DNA of 64,000 nt from Arthrobacter sp. CDRTa11 (GCF_026427775.1 NZ_CP044532.1:3410001-3474000), one strand, 5' to 3'. Shown: positions 20,421 to 30,480, counted from the stretch's first letter. The notes: generated from the sequence alone by a model not told the origin. Numbers and translations are program-made.

Positions 20421-23400
20421 ATGACATTTCATATCTCCTATCCTGCCGAGCTGCCGGTCTCCGAGCGCCGCGAGGACCTGATGGCGGCCATCGCCGCCAA
20501 CCAGGTAACCATCATCGCCGGGGAGACCGGCTCCGGTAAGACCACCCAGATCCCCAAGATGTGCCTCGAACTCGGCCTTGGTGAAAACGGGCTGATCGGT
20601 CATACCCAGCCCCGACGGCTGGCCGCCCGGACCGTAGCTGAGCGCATCGCAGAGGAACTCGGCGTGGAAATTGGCCAGGAGGTGGGCTTCCAGGTTCGGT
20701 TCACCGGGGAAGTCAGCAGCGCCACCAAGGTCAAGCTCATGACGGACGGCATCCTGCTGGCCGAAATCCAGCGGGACAGGCTGCTGCGCAAGTACAACGC
20801 GATCATCATTGACGAGGCCCATGAGCGCAGCCTGAACATTGACTTCATCCTGGGCTACCTCAAGCGCATCCTGCCTCAGCGGCCGGACCTGAAAGTCATC
20901 ATCACCTCGGCCACCATCGACCCTGAGCGCTTCGCCAAGCACTTCGGCAGTGACGAAGCGCCCTCCCCCATCGTCGAGGTTTCCGGCCGTACTTTCCCGG
21001 TGGAGATACGCTACCGGCCGCTGTCCCAGCCGGCGGGCGGAGCGGATGAGGAAAGCGCCTCCGACGACGAACTGGAGGAAGACCGGGATCCCCTTGACGC
21101 CGTCTGCGACGCCGTAGACGAGTTAGCCACCGAGGCACCGGGCGACATCCTGGTCTTCTTCTCGGGCGAACGCGAGATCCGCGATGCGGCGGAGGCGTTG
21201 AATGCACGGATTCAGTCCAACCGCAGGCTCGCCGGCACCGAGGTGCTCCCGCTCTTTGCCCGCCTCAGCCTCCAGGAACAGCACAAGGTTTTCCACCCGG
21301 GAAGCAAGCGTCGCATCGTCCTGGCCACCAACGTGGCCGAGACGTCCCTGACGGTTCCGGGCATCAAGTACGTCATCGATACGGGCACGGCACGCATCTC
21401 GCGCTATTCCCACCGCACCAAGGTCCAGCGCCTGCCCATTGAGCGCGTGTCGCAGGCATCGGCAAACCAGCGCTCCGGGCGCTGCGGACGCGTGTCGGAT
21501 GGAATCGCCATCCGGCTCTACTCCGAGGAGGACTTCGAGTCACGCCCGTTGTTCACCGATCCTGAAATACTTCGTACAAACCTCGCGGCCGTCATCCTCC
21601 AGATGACGGCCATGGGCGTTGCCCGCGGCCCTAAGGACATCGAAAAGTTCCCGTTCGTGGAGCCTCCGGATTCGCGTGCAATTAACGACGGCGTCACCCT
21701 CCTTCGCGAACTCGGCGCCCTGAGCGCTGTCCGCTTCGAAGACGGCACCGGTAACGGCGACGGCGACCACAACAGAGATGGCAACACACGAAACGGTGCC
21801 GGCAAAAACAAGAGCGGGCTGACCGCCGTCGGACAGCAACTGGCCCAGCTGCCTGTTGACCCGAGGCTCGGCCGGATGATCGTCGAATCGGGCAGACGCG
21901 GCTGTGTCCGCGAAGTGATGATCCTCGCTGCTGCCCTGACTATCCAGGACCCGCGCGAGCGCCCAACGGACAAGCAGCAGCTCGCCGCAGAGAAGCACGC
22001 CCGCTTCCGTGATGAGAACTCGGACTTCACCGGATTCCTGAATTTGTGGAACTACCTGCAGGAGAAGCAGCAGGAACTGTCCTCCACCCAGTTCCGACGG
22101 CTCTGCCGCAATGAGTTCATCAACTACCTGCGGGTCCGTGAGTGGCAGGACCTTTTTGCCCAGCTCCGCCAGCTCGCCAGGCCCCTGGGCATCAGCCTGG
22201 ACAATAAGCGACTTGCCGATCCGGTGGGCAACCACGACGGTATCCACATCAGCCTGCTTTCGGGGCTGCTCAGCCACATCGGCATCCTGGACGAGCGCAA
22301 ACGTGAGTACGCCGGTGCCCGCGGCAGCCGCTTCGCGATCTTCCCGGGCTCGGCCCTGTTCAAGAAGTCGCCAACGTTTGTCATGGCTGCCGAGCTGGTG
22401 GAAACCAGCCGCCTTTGGGCGCGCGTGGCAGCCAAATTCGATCCTGTATGGGCGGAACAGGTGGCCCCGGACCTCGTCAAGCGCAGCTACAGCGAACCCC
22501 ACTGGTCCACCAAAATGGGCGCCGTGATGGCTTATGAAAAGGTCACGCTGTACGGCGTGCCCATCATCCCGCAGCGGAGGATCAACTACAGCCGGGTAGA
22601 CCCTGTTCTTGCCCGCGAACTCTTCATCAGGCACGCCCTGGTGGAAGGCGACTGGAAGACCCACCACAAGTTCTTCCACCGCAACCGGGCCCTCCTGCTG
22701 GAGGTTGAGGAGCTCGAGGCCAGGATGCGCCGCCGCGATCTGTTGGTGGACGACGAGACACTCTTTGAGTTCTATGATGCACGGATCGGACCCGAGGTGG
22801 TGTCCGAGCGGCACTTCGACAAGTGGTGGAAGGAAGCCCGGCAGAAGAATCCGGACCTCCTGGACTATGACAAGTCCCTCCTCCTCAGTGAGGATGCCGA
22901 GGAGCTGGACGAATACGCCTATCCCAAGACCTGGTACCACAAGGGCTTTGAGCTGCCGCTGACGTACGAATTCCACCCTGTAGCTCCCGGCTCACCTCCT
23001 AATCCGTCCGACGGCGTCACAGCTGAAGTGCCGGTCCTTTTCCTGAATCAGCTTGATGATGCCCCGTTCCGCTGGCTGATTCCCGGGCAGCGTGTTGAGC
23101 TGGTGACGGCCCTGATCAAGTCGCTGCCCAAACAGATCCGCAAGAACTTCGTGCCTGCCCCTGACATTGCCCGGCAGGCAGTGGCGGCCCTCGAAGCCGA
23201 TTTTGATCCCGCCACTGACGAACTGGAAGCGTCGCTGGAACTGGCCCTGCGCCGGATCCGCGGGCACGTTATCCCGCCGGGATCCTGGAATTGGGAAGCC
23301 GTACCGCCGCACCTCCGCGTGAGCTTCAAAGTAGTGGACAGCACGGGCAAGGTTCTGGATGAGGGCAAGGACCTTGGAGTGCTCCAGGAGCGCCTGGCAC

Positions 23401-24467
23401 CGGCAACCCGCCGTGCCATCGCAGAATCCCTGGGAGCAACCCCCGGGACCACAGGTCCAGGCGCCCACGGGAACGGCTCCAGGGGCGGAGCCTCGGACGG
23501 AGGCGGAGTCGGAGGCCGGGCGGGCGGCCGGACTGCAGGCGGAGGCCGTGGTGACGTCGAGGCCGGTGCAGGCGGGCAAACCGCGTCCGCCGGTTTCAGG
23601 GAACTCAGCGGCCTGACCACCTGGACCTTCGGCACCGTTCAGCGGCAGGTCAGCAACACGGTCAAGGGACACTCCGTTACTGGTTACCCTGCCTTGGTGG
23701 ACGAGGGCAGGTCGGTGGCGCTCCGGGTTTTCCAGACGCCCTCCGAACAGCTGGAGTCCATGCGGGGCGGCGTCATCAGGCTTCTGGCCCTTAGGGTGCC
23801 CGCGCCCGACCGGTATGTGCTGGAGCACCTGAACAACATCGAGAAACTGACCTTCAGCCAGAATCCCCATGGCTCTGTATCCGCGCTGATAGCTGACTGC
23901 GCCCTCGCTGCCATCGACAAGCTGACGCCGGTGGAACTGCCTTGGGACCGCGAAGCCTTTGACGCCCTCTACGAGCAGGTCCGGGCTGAACTGATCGATA
24001 CCGTTTTCGGCGTGACAGCCGTGGTGGAGCGCATCCTCTCGAGCACCCGGCGGATCGAGAAGCAGCTCCGGGGAACCACCAGCCTGGCCCTGATCAGCGC
24101 CCTTAATGATGTCAAGAGCCAGTTGGAACAGCTGGTGTATCCGGGATTTGTGGCCAAAACCGGGTACGCACAGCTGAGTCAACTCCCCCGCTACCTCGCC
24201 GCCGTAGAAAAACGGCTGGAACGCCTGCCGGGCAATGTCCAGCGCGATGCGCTCCACATGGCTGCCATCCAGCGGCTGGAGGACGACTACGACGACGCCG
24301 TCTCCGCCCTTCTCCCGGGGCGGCAGGCGGGTTCAGAGCTAAGGCAGGTCCGGTGGATGATCGAAGAACTCAGGGTGAGCCTCTTCGCCGTCGAACTCGG
24401 CACGGCCTACTCCGTGTCGGAAAAGCGGATCCGGGCCGTGCTGAACAAAGCCCTGGCCCCTGCCTAG
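20421..24467 (+). CDS. hrpA: ATP-dependent RNA helicase HrpA (DEAH box)
   Basis: 1348-residue DEAH-box helicase of the HrpA type, linked in E. coli to mRNA processing and rescue of stalled ribosomes. Motifs: I GETGSGKTTQIPKM (about 35), Ia HTQPRRLAARTVA, II DEAHERSLNIDF, III TSATIDPERF, V ATNVAETSLTVPGI, VI QRSGRCGR. Then winged-helix and ratchet domains and the long C-terminal DUF3418-type region characteristic of HrpA. A Gly/Ala-rich linker (about 1020-1055, GGASDGGGVGGRAGG) interrupts the last third. The frame is open upstream to 20298, but ATG 20421 gives the family start MTFHISYPAELPVSERR. Confidence 0.96.
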   Translation: MTFHISYPAELPVSERREDLMAAIAANQVTIIAGETGSGKTTQIPKMCLELGLGENGLIGHTQPRRLAARTVAERIAEELGVEIGQEVGFQVRFTGEVSSATKVKLMTDGILLAEIQRDRLLRKYNAIIIDEAHERSLNIDFILGYLKRILPQRPDLKVIITSATIDPERFAKHFGSDEAPSPIVEVSGRTFPVEIRYRPLSQPAGGADEESASDDELEEDRDPLDAVCDAVDELATEAPGDILVFFSGEREIRDAAEALNARIQSNRRLAGTEVLPLFARLSLQEQHKVFHPGSKRRIVLATNVAETSLTVPGIKYVIDTGTARISRYSHRTKVQRLPIERVSQASANQRSGRCGRVSDGIAIRLYSEEDFESRPLFTDPEILRTNLAAVILQMTAMGVARGPKDIEKFPFVEPPDSRAINDGVTLLRELGALSAVRFEDGTGNGDGDHNRDGNTRNGAGKNKSGLTAVGQQLAQLPVDPRLGRMIVESGRRGCVREVMILAAALTIQDPRERPTDKQQLAAEKHARFRDENSDFTGFLNLWNYLQEKQQELSSTQFRRLCRNEFINYLRVREWQDLFAQLRQLARPLGISLDNKRLADPVGNHDGIHISLLSGLLSHIGILDERKREYAGARGSRFAIFPGSALFKKSPTFVMAAELVETSRLWARVAAKFDPVWAEQVAPDLVKRSYSEPHWSTKMGAVMAYEKVTLYGVPIIPQRRINYSRVDPVLARELFIRHALVEGDWKTHHKFFHRNRALLLEVEELEARMRRRDLLVDDETLFEFYDARIGPEVVSERHFDKWWKEARQKNPDLLDYDKSLLLSEDAEELDEYAYPKTWYHKGFELPLTYEFHPVAPGSPPNPSDGVTAEVPVLFLNQLDDAPFRWLIPGQRVELVTALIKSLPKQIRKNFVPAPDIARQAVAALEADFDPATDELEASLELALRRIRGHVIPPGSWNWEAVPPHLRVSFKVVDSTGKVLDEGKDLGVLQERLAPATRRAIAESLGATPGTTGPGAHGNGSRGGASDGGGVGGRAGGRTAGGGRGDVEAGAGGQTASAGFRELSGLTTWTFGTVQRQVSNTVKGHSVTGYPALVDEGRSVALRVFQTPSEQLESMRGGVIRLLALRVPAPDRYVLEHLNNIEKLTFSQNPHGSVSALIADCALAAIDKLTPVELPWDREAFDALYEQVRAELIDTVFGVTAVVERILSSTRRIEKQLRGTTSLALISALNDVKSQLEQLVYPGFVAKTGYAQLSQLPRYLAAVEKRLERLPGNVQRDALHMAAIQRLEDDYDDAVSALLPGRQAGSELRQVRWMIEELRVSLFAVELGTAYSVSEKRIRAVLNKALAPA

Positions 24468-24487
24468 GCCTTGAGCCACATCATCGT

Positions 24488-24916
24488 CTAGCTTTCCGGA
24501 ACGAACTCCCCGTAGCCTGCCGCCCTCAATCCCTCACGCAGCTTCTCCGCGTTCGCGTCCAATACAGCGGGGTCCGGATTCTGGTCCGCCGAGGCGAAGT
24601 CGAAGTCTGCCATGCTCTGGGACGGCCAGACGTGGACGTGGAAGTGGTTGATTTCGTAGCCTGCCACGATGAGCCCGGCACGCTGGGCGTTGAAAAGCTC
24701 CACCTGGACAGCGCCAATCCGCCGTGCCACTTCCATCACCTTCGCCAGCGTTTCCGGTGACGCATCGGTCCAGCGGTCCACCTCTTCAGTAGGGACAACC
24801 AGAGTGTGGCCATCGGCCAGCGGGCCGGTGGTGAGGAACGCCGCAACGTCGGGTTCGCGCCAGACAAAGCGGCCCGGAATTTCACCGTTCAGGATCCTGG
24901 TGAACAGGGTACTCAT
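24488..24916 (-). CDS. HIT family nucleotide hydrolase/transferase
   Basis: 142-residue histidine-triad protein. HIT motif HFHVHVWP near residue 97 (HxHxHxx form), preceded by the nucleotide-binding region FLTTGPLADGHTLVVPTEEVDRW. Likely cytosolic purine nucleoside phosphoramidase or AMP hydrolase. ATG 24916 overlaps the stop of the upstream alcohol dehydrogenase gene by 4 bp (ATGA), so they form an operon. Confidence 0.92.
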   Translation of the reverse strand: MSTLFTRILNGEIPGRFVWREPDVAAFLTTGPLADGHTLVVPTEEVDRWTDASPETLAKVMEVARRIGAVQVELFNAQRAGLIVAGYEINHFHVHVWPSQSMADFDFASADQNPDPAVLDANAEKLREGLRAAGYGEFVPES

Positions 24917-26088
24917 GCGTTTGCCTCCTTGGCCGGAGCCTGCAGTGTGCTGGTATCCAGCACAAACCGATATTTAACGTCGCCTGCCACCATGCGGTCG
25001 TAGGCTTCATTCAGCTGGTCTGCCCGCACTATTTCGATGTCCGCAACCACGCCGTGTTCAGCACAGAAGTCGAGCATTTCCTGCGTTTCGGCGATCCCGC
25101 CGATGAGCGAACCCGCATAAGCTATCCGACGGCGGATCAGCGCACCGGGATTGACCGGAGGCATGGCCTCCGACGGCAATCCCAGCTGGAACAAGGCGCC
25201 GTCCCGGCGCAGGGTGCGGAAAAACGGGTTCAGATCGTGGGGTGCCGCGACGGTGTCAATGATGACATCGATGCTCCGGCCAGCAGCAGCCATGGCGTCC
25301 TTGTCCGCCGAAAGGATGACTTCATCCGCTCCCAGCTCCAGCGCCGCCGGGACCTTCGACTCGGAGGTCGTGAAGACTTTAACCACGGCTCCCATGGCCT
25401 TGGCAAGCTTGACGGCCATGTGCCCCAGCCCGCCCAGGCCCACCACGCCCACCACGTCGCCTTCCTCCACATTGAAGTGACGCAGCGGAGAGAAAGTGGT
25501 GACGCCGGCACAGAGCAGCGGGGCCACGGCAGCCGGGTCCAGGTTCCCGGGAACGTGGACCACGTAGCGCCGGTCAACCACTACGGCGGACGAGTAGCCA
25601 CCTTGGGTGACAGACCCGCCGTTGCGTGCATCCGGGGCCCCATAGGTCCCGGTCATGCCGTTCTCGCAGTACTGCTCCAGTCCTTCAAGGCAGCTCTCGC
25701 ATTCACGGCAGGAGTCCACCATGCAACCCACACCCACCAGGTCGCCCGGGGAGAAATCATCGACGGCAGACCCCACGCGGCTGACAGTTCCGACGATTTC
25801 ATGGCCCGGCACCAGCGGATAGTGCTGTGATCCCCACTCACCACGCGTTGCATGGACGTCGGAGTGGCAGAGGCCGCAAAAGTCAATGGCGATCTCGACG
25901 TCGTCGTCTTTGGGCGCACGCCGTGCCAGCGTCAGGGGCACCAGGCCGCTGTTGTCAGAGACGGCACCATACGCGGCCGCGAGGCGGTTGCCGGCCAGGA
26001 GGTCATCGCTGTTCGCAGGAGAAGCAGGGCGGTCGACGGGAGAAATGGGTTGGGCGCGAGGTGGCGGTACGGGTCGTCCAGGAGTCAT
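24913..26088 (-). CDS. Zinc-dependent NAD(P) alcohol dehydrogenase (CAD/YahK-like)
   Basis: 391-residue medium-chain dehydrogenase. Catalytic zinc site CGLCHSDVHATRGEW and GHE (VPGHEIVGTV); structural zinc cysteines in CRECESCLEGLEQYC; nucleotide loop VGVVGLGGLGHMAVKLAKAMG. The sequence order resembles cinnamyl-alcohol-dehydrogenase-type aldehyde reductases, usually NADPH-dependent. An N-terminal extension of about 35 Pro/Ser/Ala-rich residues precedes the usual family start near LAAAYGAV, so a downstream start is possible. Overlaps the HIT gene by 4 bp. Confidence 0.92.
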   Translation of the reverse strand: MTPGRPVPPPRAQPISPVDRPASPANSDDLLAGNRLAAAYGAVSDNSGLVPLTLARRAPKDDDVEIAIDFCGLCHSDVHATRGEWGSQHYPLVPGHEIVGTVSRVGSAVDDFSPGDLVGVGCMVDSCRECESCLEGLEQYCENGMTGTYGAPDARNGGSVTQGGYSSAVVVDRRYVVHVPGNLDPAAVAPLLCAGVTTFSPLRHFNVEEGDVVGVVGLGGLGHMAVKLAKAMGAVVKVFTTSESKVPAALELGADEVILSADKDAMAAAGRSIDVIIDTVAAPHDLNPFFRTLRRDGALFQLGLPSEAMPPVNPGALIRRRIAYAGSLIGGIAETQEMLDFCAEHGVVADIEIVRADQLNEAYDRMVAGDVKYRFVLDTSTLQAPAKEANA

Positions 26089-26161
26089 ACTGCGACGCTA
26101 CCCCCGCTGGCCGCGGCATTTCCACTCGACGGTCTGGTTCGGCTTGGTTGGTGCAGCCTGG

Positions 26162-27046
26162 TCAAGGTTGAACGCTGCCGCCGGGCTCGTTCCCGGTGAC
26201 GACGGGCAGCGACGGATTATTGGACCACTCCGAGAAGGAACCTGGATAAAGCGAAGCCCGTATGCCCGCTATTTCCAGTGCCGCCACCTCATGGGCGGCA
26301 GTCACGCCGGAGCCGCAGTACACCGCCACCGGGACGTCGTCAGTGATGCCCAGCTCTTCGAAGCGCCGCCGGAGTTCCGGCGCGGGCAGGAAGCGGCCGA
26401 ATTCATCCACGTTATCCGACGTCGGCGCGCTGACGGCGCCGGGAATGTGGCCGGCGCGCGGATCAACAGGTTCGAACTCGCCGCGGTATCTTTCCCCGGC
26501 CCGGGCATCCAGGAGCACGCCTTTTCCCGCCCAGCTTCCTGCGGTGGCCGCATCAATGGCAGGCATACTGCCAGCACTCATAGAGTCATCAGCAATGACA
26601 TCAGCAAAAGAAACATTGCCGGGAAGGGATTCCGCCGGTCCCTCCTCAAGAGGGAGTCCGGCAGCCCGCCAGGCGGCCAGGCCGCCGTCGAGCAGATAGA
26701 CCTCCTGGAGGCCCGCGTTTCGGAGCATCCACCAGAGCCGGGCCGCTGCCATGTTGCCGCTGTCGTCGTACGCCACCACAACATCGCCGTCGTTGATCCC
26801 CCAACGCCTGGCTGCGGCCTGGAAATCCTCAGCAGGCGGCAGCGGATGCCTGCCGCGGGCAGGGACGGCAGGCGCGGCGAGCTCGGTGGGGAGGTCCACG
26901 TACACGGCGCCTGGCAGATGGGAGGCCAGGTAGTGATCCCGGCCGTGCGGATCCCCGAGGGCCCAGCGAACATCCAGCAGGACAGTCCGCTGGCCGGCAG
27001 CCCGGCGGGCTTCCAGGGTGGCTACATCCATCAGAGGGCCCATCAT
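26162..27046 (-). CDS. sseA: Thiosulfate/3-mercaptopyruvate sulfurtransferase (two rhodanese domains)
   Basis: 294 residues with two rhodanese domains. The inactive N-terminal one runs VLLDVRWALGDPHGRDHYLASHLPGAVYVD onward; the C-terminal one carries the catalytic cysteine in VYCGSGVTAAHEVAAL. The CGSGVT loop is of the mercaptopyruvate sulfurtransferase type rather than the thiosulfate type. Two consecutive ATGs (27046 and 27043) follow AAGGAG; the second has better spacing. It is divergent from a cysteine desulfhydrase-like gene 70 bp away, so the pair may act in sulfur metabolism. Confidence 0.92.
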   Translation of the reverse strand: MMGPLMDVATLEARRAAGQRTVLLDVRWALGDPHGRDHYLASHLPGAVYVDLPTELAAPAVPARGRHPLPPAEDFQAAARRWGINDGDVVVAYDDSGNMAAARLWWMLRNAGLQEVYLLDGGLAAWRAAGLPLEEGPAESLPGNVSFADVIADDSMSAGSMPAIDAATAGSWAGKGVLLDARAGERYRGEFEPVDPRAGHIPGAVSAPTSDNVDEFGRFLPAPELRRRFEELGITDDVPVAVYCGSGVTAAHEVAALEIAGIRASLYPGSFSEWSNNPSLPVVTGNEPGGSVQP

Positions 27047-27116
27047 TCTCCTTGGCTGGGGTCAGCAGTGGGTCTGACTACTCTAGCCTCCGGAGCAGCG
27101 CGGGTAGGCTGGTGCG

Positions 27117-28199
27117 GTGAATAGGGCAAGCAGCACCGACCGCTCCTGGGCAGACCAGGCCGTCCGCAAGATCAGCGCAGAAAACAACCGCTCCGCCGAC
27201 ACCCATCTCTACTCGGTCCCCCTTCCCGAACACTGGGGTGTCCAGCTCTATCTCAAGGACGAATCGACCCACCGCTCCGGCAGCCTCAAGCACAGGCTGG
27301 CCCGTTCCCTCTTCCTGTTCGGCCTGGTGAACGGTTGGATCAGGGAAGACACCACCATCGTGGAGGCCTCCAGCGGGAGCACAGCGGTCTCGGAGGCGTA
27401 CTTCGCGCAGCTGTTGGGGCTTCCCTTTGTGGCAGTGATGACCCGTACCACCAGCCCGGAGAAAATCGCACTGATTGAACAGTTTGGCGGCTCCTGCCTG
27501 CTGGTGGACCATGCATCGGAGGTCTATGCCGTGGCCAGGGAAGTAGCAGAGACCAGCCGCGGCCACTACATGGACCAGTTCACGTACGCGGAACGGGCCA
27601 CAGACTGGCGGGGCAACAACAACATTGCGGAATCGATCTTCCAGCAGCTGGAGCTGGAAGAGTACCCGGTGCCTGACTGGGTGGTTGTTGGGGCCGGCAC
27701 AGGCGGCACCAGCGCCACCATAGGCCGGTACCTCCGCTACCACTGCCACCAGACCCGGCTGGCTGTGGTGGATCCCGAAAACTCAGCCTTCTATCCGGGC
27801 TGGCGTGACGGTGTGCCGGACTACAGCACCGGGATGCCGTCGCGGATCGAAGGCATCGGCCGGCCCAGGATGGAACCCAGCTTCGTCCCTTCAGTGATCG
27901 ACCGTATGATTCAGGTCCCGGACGCCGCCTCCGTGGCCGCCATGCGGCATCTGCGGACAGTCGCGGACCTGCACGCAGGGCCTTCAACGGGCACCAATTT
28001 GTGGGGCGTCTGGCAGCTGGTGGCGGAGATGATCGCCGACGGACGGCGCGGCAGCATTGTGTCGCTCATGTGCGACGGCGGGGAACGCTATGCGGGGAAC
28101 TACTACAACCCTGCGTGGCTGGCCAGCCAGAATATGGATCCTGAGCCATACGAAGCGGTGCTCAAGAAGTTCTTCGAAACGGGTGTTTGGGAGGGGTAG
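27117..28199 (+). CDS. cds1: PLP-dependent cysteine synthase-like protein, probable L-cysteine desulfhydrase (Cds1-like)
   Basis: 360-residue fold-type II PLP enzyme. PLP lysine in [16 protein letters not shown], substrate loop [13 protein letters not shown], and glycine-rich phosphate loop [18 protein letters not shown]. Overall layout, including a C-terminal [20 protein letters not shown] segment, matches mycobacterial Cds1 (Rv3684 type), which degrades cysteine to H2S, pyruvate and ammonia. A cysteine synthase role is the alternative. GTG start at 27117. Divergent from sseA. Confidence 0.85.
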   Translation: MNRASSTDRSWADQAVRKISAENNRSADTHLYSVPLPEHWGVQLYLKDESTHRSGSLKHRLARSLFLFGLVNGWIREDTTIVEASSGSTAVSEAYFAQLLGLPFVAVMTRTTSPEKIALIEQFGGSCLLVDHASEVYAVAREVAETSRGHYMDQFTYAERATDWRGNNNIAESIFQQLELEEYPVPDWVVVGAGTGGTSATIGRYLRYHCHQTRLAVVDPENSAFYPGWRDGVPDYSTGMPSRIEGIGRPRMEPSFVPSVIDRMIQVPDAASVAAMRHLRTVADLHAGPSTGTNLWGVWQLVAEMIADGRRGSIVSLMCDGGERYAGNYYNPAWLASQNMDPEPYEAVLKKFFETGVWEG

Positions 28200-28218
28200 T
28201 TCCGGCGGGCTTTGGTTG

Positions 28219-28875
28219 CTACACCTCCACCGATTCCCCGGGGGCAAGGTGCACAAACTCGGTTCCGTACTTGCCACCCAGCCGGCTCACATGCGATTCC
28301 ACCATTTTGAGGCCCATGTCATTCAGCAGCCCGTCATGGATCTGAAACGCACGCGCGGCCCGTACTCCGATCACAAAATCGACCACCTCGCTGGCCTTGT
28401 TCCACGGTGCGTGGAGGGGAACCAGGAGGGTCTGGACGCTCATGCCGTCCGGGATGATAAAGGAGTCCCCGGGATGGTAGACATTCCCGTCCACGAGATA
28501 CCCGATGTTGACCACCACGGGGATCTGGGGATGGATCAGGGCATGCTGGCCGCCGTAACTGCGGATGCTGAATCCCGCCGCCTCGAATGAGCTGCCGGGC
28601 TCCACCGTATGGATCCGGCCTGCCGCTTCCGGTGCCTCTTCACGCAGGTGGGCCGCCACACCACCTGGGCCGAACACCGCCAGGCTGTCATTCCCGCGCA
28701 GCGCATTCACCATGGCGGGCACGTCGATATGGTCACCGTGCTCGTGTGTGACCAGCACCGCCTCCGCACCGGCCAAGGCTTCCTTCGTCTCCGAGAACGT
28801 CCCTGGGTCCAGCACCAGCACCCGGCCGTCCTTTTCGAGGCGGACGCAGGCGTGTGTGTATTTTGTCAGCTTCAT
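28219..28875 (-). CDS. Metallo-beta-lactamase-fold hydrolase (UlaG/UPF0173-like)
   Basis: 218 residues. Starts MKLTKYTHACVRLEKDGRVLVLDPG and carries the metal motif VTHEHGDHIDVPAM (HxHxDH), then YHPGDSF (metal Asp in the GD) and a late FQIHDGLL histidine, matching UPF0173 and UlaG-like hydrolases. Substrate unknown. It converges with the cds1-like gene and stands alone on its strand. Confidence 0.9.
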   Translation of the reverse strand: MKLTKYTHACVRLEKDGRVLVLDPGTFSETKEALAGAEAVLVTHEHGDHIDVPAMVNALRGNDSLAVFGPGGVAAHLREEAPEAAGRIHTVEPGSSFEAAGFSIRSYGGQHALIHPQIPVVVNIGYLVDGNVYHPGDSFIIPDGMSVQTLLVPLHAPWNKASEVVDFVIGVRAARAFQIHDGLLNDMGLKMVESHVSRLGGKYGTEFVHLAPGESVEV

Positions 28876-29005
28876 AGCGCCAGCCTAGGGGGCGGCTGTA
28901 AAGAGTGTCCACGAGGCCCAGGGCCGGTCCCGCGCTCACGGCTCAGGAGGCTCCGGCTGGTAATCTTGATCTTTGCCACCATCCCACAGGGAAGCGAGTC
29001 CTCCA

Positions 29006-29506
29006 ATGCCGTTCGGCACCAAGGCTGACGAAACCACGCCGTCCACCTCTGCCCCCTCACCCGCTACGGCTGCGGGCAGCGGAGGAACGGGAGCCGGAAA
29101 GGAACAGCGCGTCACCAAGCAGCGCCTGGCCATCAGCGCCGCGCTGGACGACCTGGATGACTTCGTGAGCACGCAGGAGCTTTACCGGATCCTCCAGAAC
29201 CAGGGCGTCTCTGTTTCACTCGCTACGGCCTACCGCATTTTGCAGTCCCTCGCTGATGAAGGACTAGTTGATGTGCTCCGCAACGGTGAAGGCGAGGCCG
29301 TTTACCGCCGCTGCGCCGTAACTGGCCACCATCACCATCTCCTGTGCCGCAACTGCGGCAAGGCCGTGGAAGTCGAAGCCCCTGCGGTGGAAACGTGGGC
29401 TGCCCGGACGGCGAAGGACCACGGCTACACCGATGTGGCACACACCGTGGAGATCTACGGTCTTTGCCCCGACTGCACTGCCCGCAAGGCAGCCGGCGAG
29501 CTCTGA
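29006..29506 (+). CDS. zur: Fur-family zinc uptake regulator
   Basis: 166 residues. After a disordered Ser/Thr/Pro-rich N-terminus (about 1-35), a winged-helix domain (VTKQRLAISAALDDLDDFVSTQELYRILQNQGVSVSLATAYRILQSL) is followed by a Fur dimerisation domain with metal ligands GHHHHLLCRNCGK and the second CxxC, YGLCPDCTA. The convergent znuABC cluster with a Fur-type palindrome upstream identifies it as Zur. The frame extends to a TTG at 28973, but ATG 29006 is preferred. Confidence 0.93.
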   Translation: MPFGTKADETTPSTSAPSPATAAGSGGTGAGKEQRVTKQRLAISAALDDLDDFVSTQELYRILQNQGVSVSLATAYRILQSLADEGLVDVLRNGEGEAVYRRCAVTGHHHHLLCRNCGKAVEVEAPAVETWAARTAKDHGYTDVAHTVEIYGLCPDCTARKAAGEL

Positions 29507-29576
29507 CTGGCCAAGGTCTCTACAGCCTCAGCAAGCAAGCAGGGCCTCTCTTACAAGGGCTTGAGCAAATAGGGCC

Positions 29577-29618
29577 TCAGCAGAACCGGCTCAGTAGAAA
29601 CGGCTCAGCGCGCAAGCA
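29577..29618. repeat. 14-bp direct repeats at the znuB stop codon
   Basis: On the minus strand the sequence CTGAGCCG(T/G)TTCT(A/G) repeats every 14 bp, with TGA at 29605-29607 (the znuB stop), 29591-29593 and 29577-29579. A less regular copy lies near 29528. The repeats therefore multiply the stop-codon context just beyond the gene. Confidence 0.65.
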
Positions 29619-30480
29619 TAACGCGCCCGTTGAGCCCCTTCTTCGCCCGGACGGTTCCGATCACCCGGCACACCACGTAGATCAGGAATGAGAGCGTTGT
29701 GACGTAGGGGCTGATGGGTATGCGTCCGCCCAGGGCCAGGAGGATTCCCCCCACTGTGGCAGTCATGGCGAACGCCACGCTCAGCACCACCACGGTGACG
29801 GGCGAGGACGTTACGCGCAAGGCAGCCGCAGCCGGGGTGATCAGCAGAGCCAGCACCAGAAGAGCTCCCACCACCTGGATGGACAGCGCCACGCTCACCC
29901 CCAGCAGCACCATAAAGACGAGTGCCAGGGTGCGGACGGGAACGCCGCGCGCTTCGGCAAGCTCCGGGTCAACGCTGGCGAAGTTCAGCGGTCGCCAGAT
30001 TGCCACCAGGGCCACCATGACCACCACGGCAGTTCCGGCGAGTGCCTGCAGCTGCACGGTATCGACCGAGACGATCTGCCCGGTCAGGAGACCAAACTTG
30101 TTGGCGGCCCGGCCCTCATAAAGGGATAGGAAAAGGATGCCCAGGCCCAGCCCAAACGGCATGATCACACCAATGATCGAGTTTTTGTCCCTGGCCCTGA
30201 CTCCCATCAGCCCGAGCAGCAGCGCCGCTGCCACTGAACCAATCAGCGAGCCGAAAACGATGTCCGCCCCGATCAGAAGGGCAAAGGCCGCCCCGGCGAA
30301 CGACAATTCAGAGATGCCGTGAACAGCAAAGGCGAGATCCCGCTTCATCACAAAAGTGCCAACAAGTCCGCCCAGCAGACCCAGAACCGCACCGGCCCAG
30401 ATGGAGTTTTGGACCAGGACCAGCAGTTCGCCGTAATTCTCGAAGCTGAAGATCGATCCGATAATGCTGTCCGGGTCCAT
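29605..30480 (-). CDS. znuB: Zinc ABC transporter permease
   Basis: 291-residue inner-membrane permease of the ZnuB/MntB (ABC-3) family with about eight hydrophobic helices: GAVLGLLGGLVGTFVMKRDLAF, ELSFAGAAFALLIGADIVFGS, and the loop RPLNFASVDPELAEARGVP typical of the family. ATG 30480 overlaps the znuC TGA by 1 bp. It works with ZnuC and ZnuA in high-affinity Zn import and should be repressed by Zur. Confidence 0.95.
   Translation of the reverse strand: MDPDSIIGSIFSFENYGELLVLVQNSIWAGAVLGLLGGLVGTFVMKRDLAFAVHGISELSFAGAAFALLIGADIVFGSLIGSVAAALLLGLMGVRARDKNSIIGVIMPFGLGLGILFLSLYEGRAANKFGLLTGQIVSVDTVQLQALAGTAVVVMVALVAIWRPLNFASVDPELAEARGVPVRTLALVFMVLLGVSVALSIQVVGALLVLALLITPAAAALRVTSSPVTVVVLSVAFAMTATVGGILLALGGRIPISPYVTTLSFLIYVVCRVIGTVRAKKGLNGRVMLAR

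Noticed and set aside
21540..22976. 478-codon minus-strand ORF inside hrpA
   Set aside because: Fully antisense to HrpA motifs and without recognisable domains or a ribosome site.
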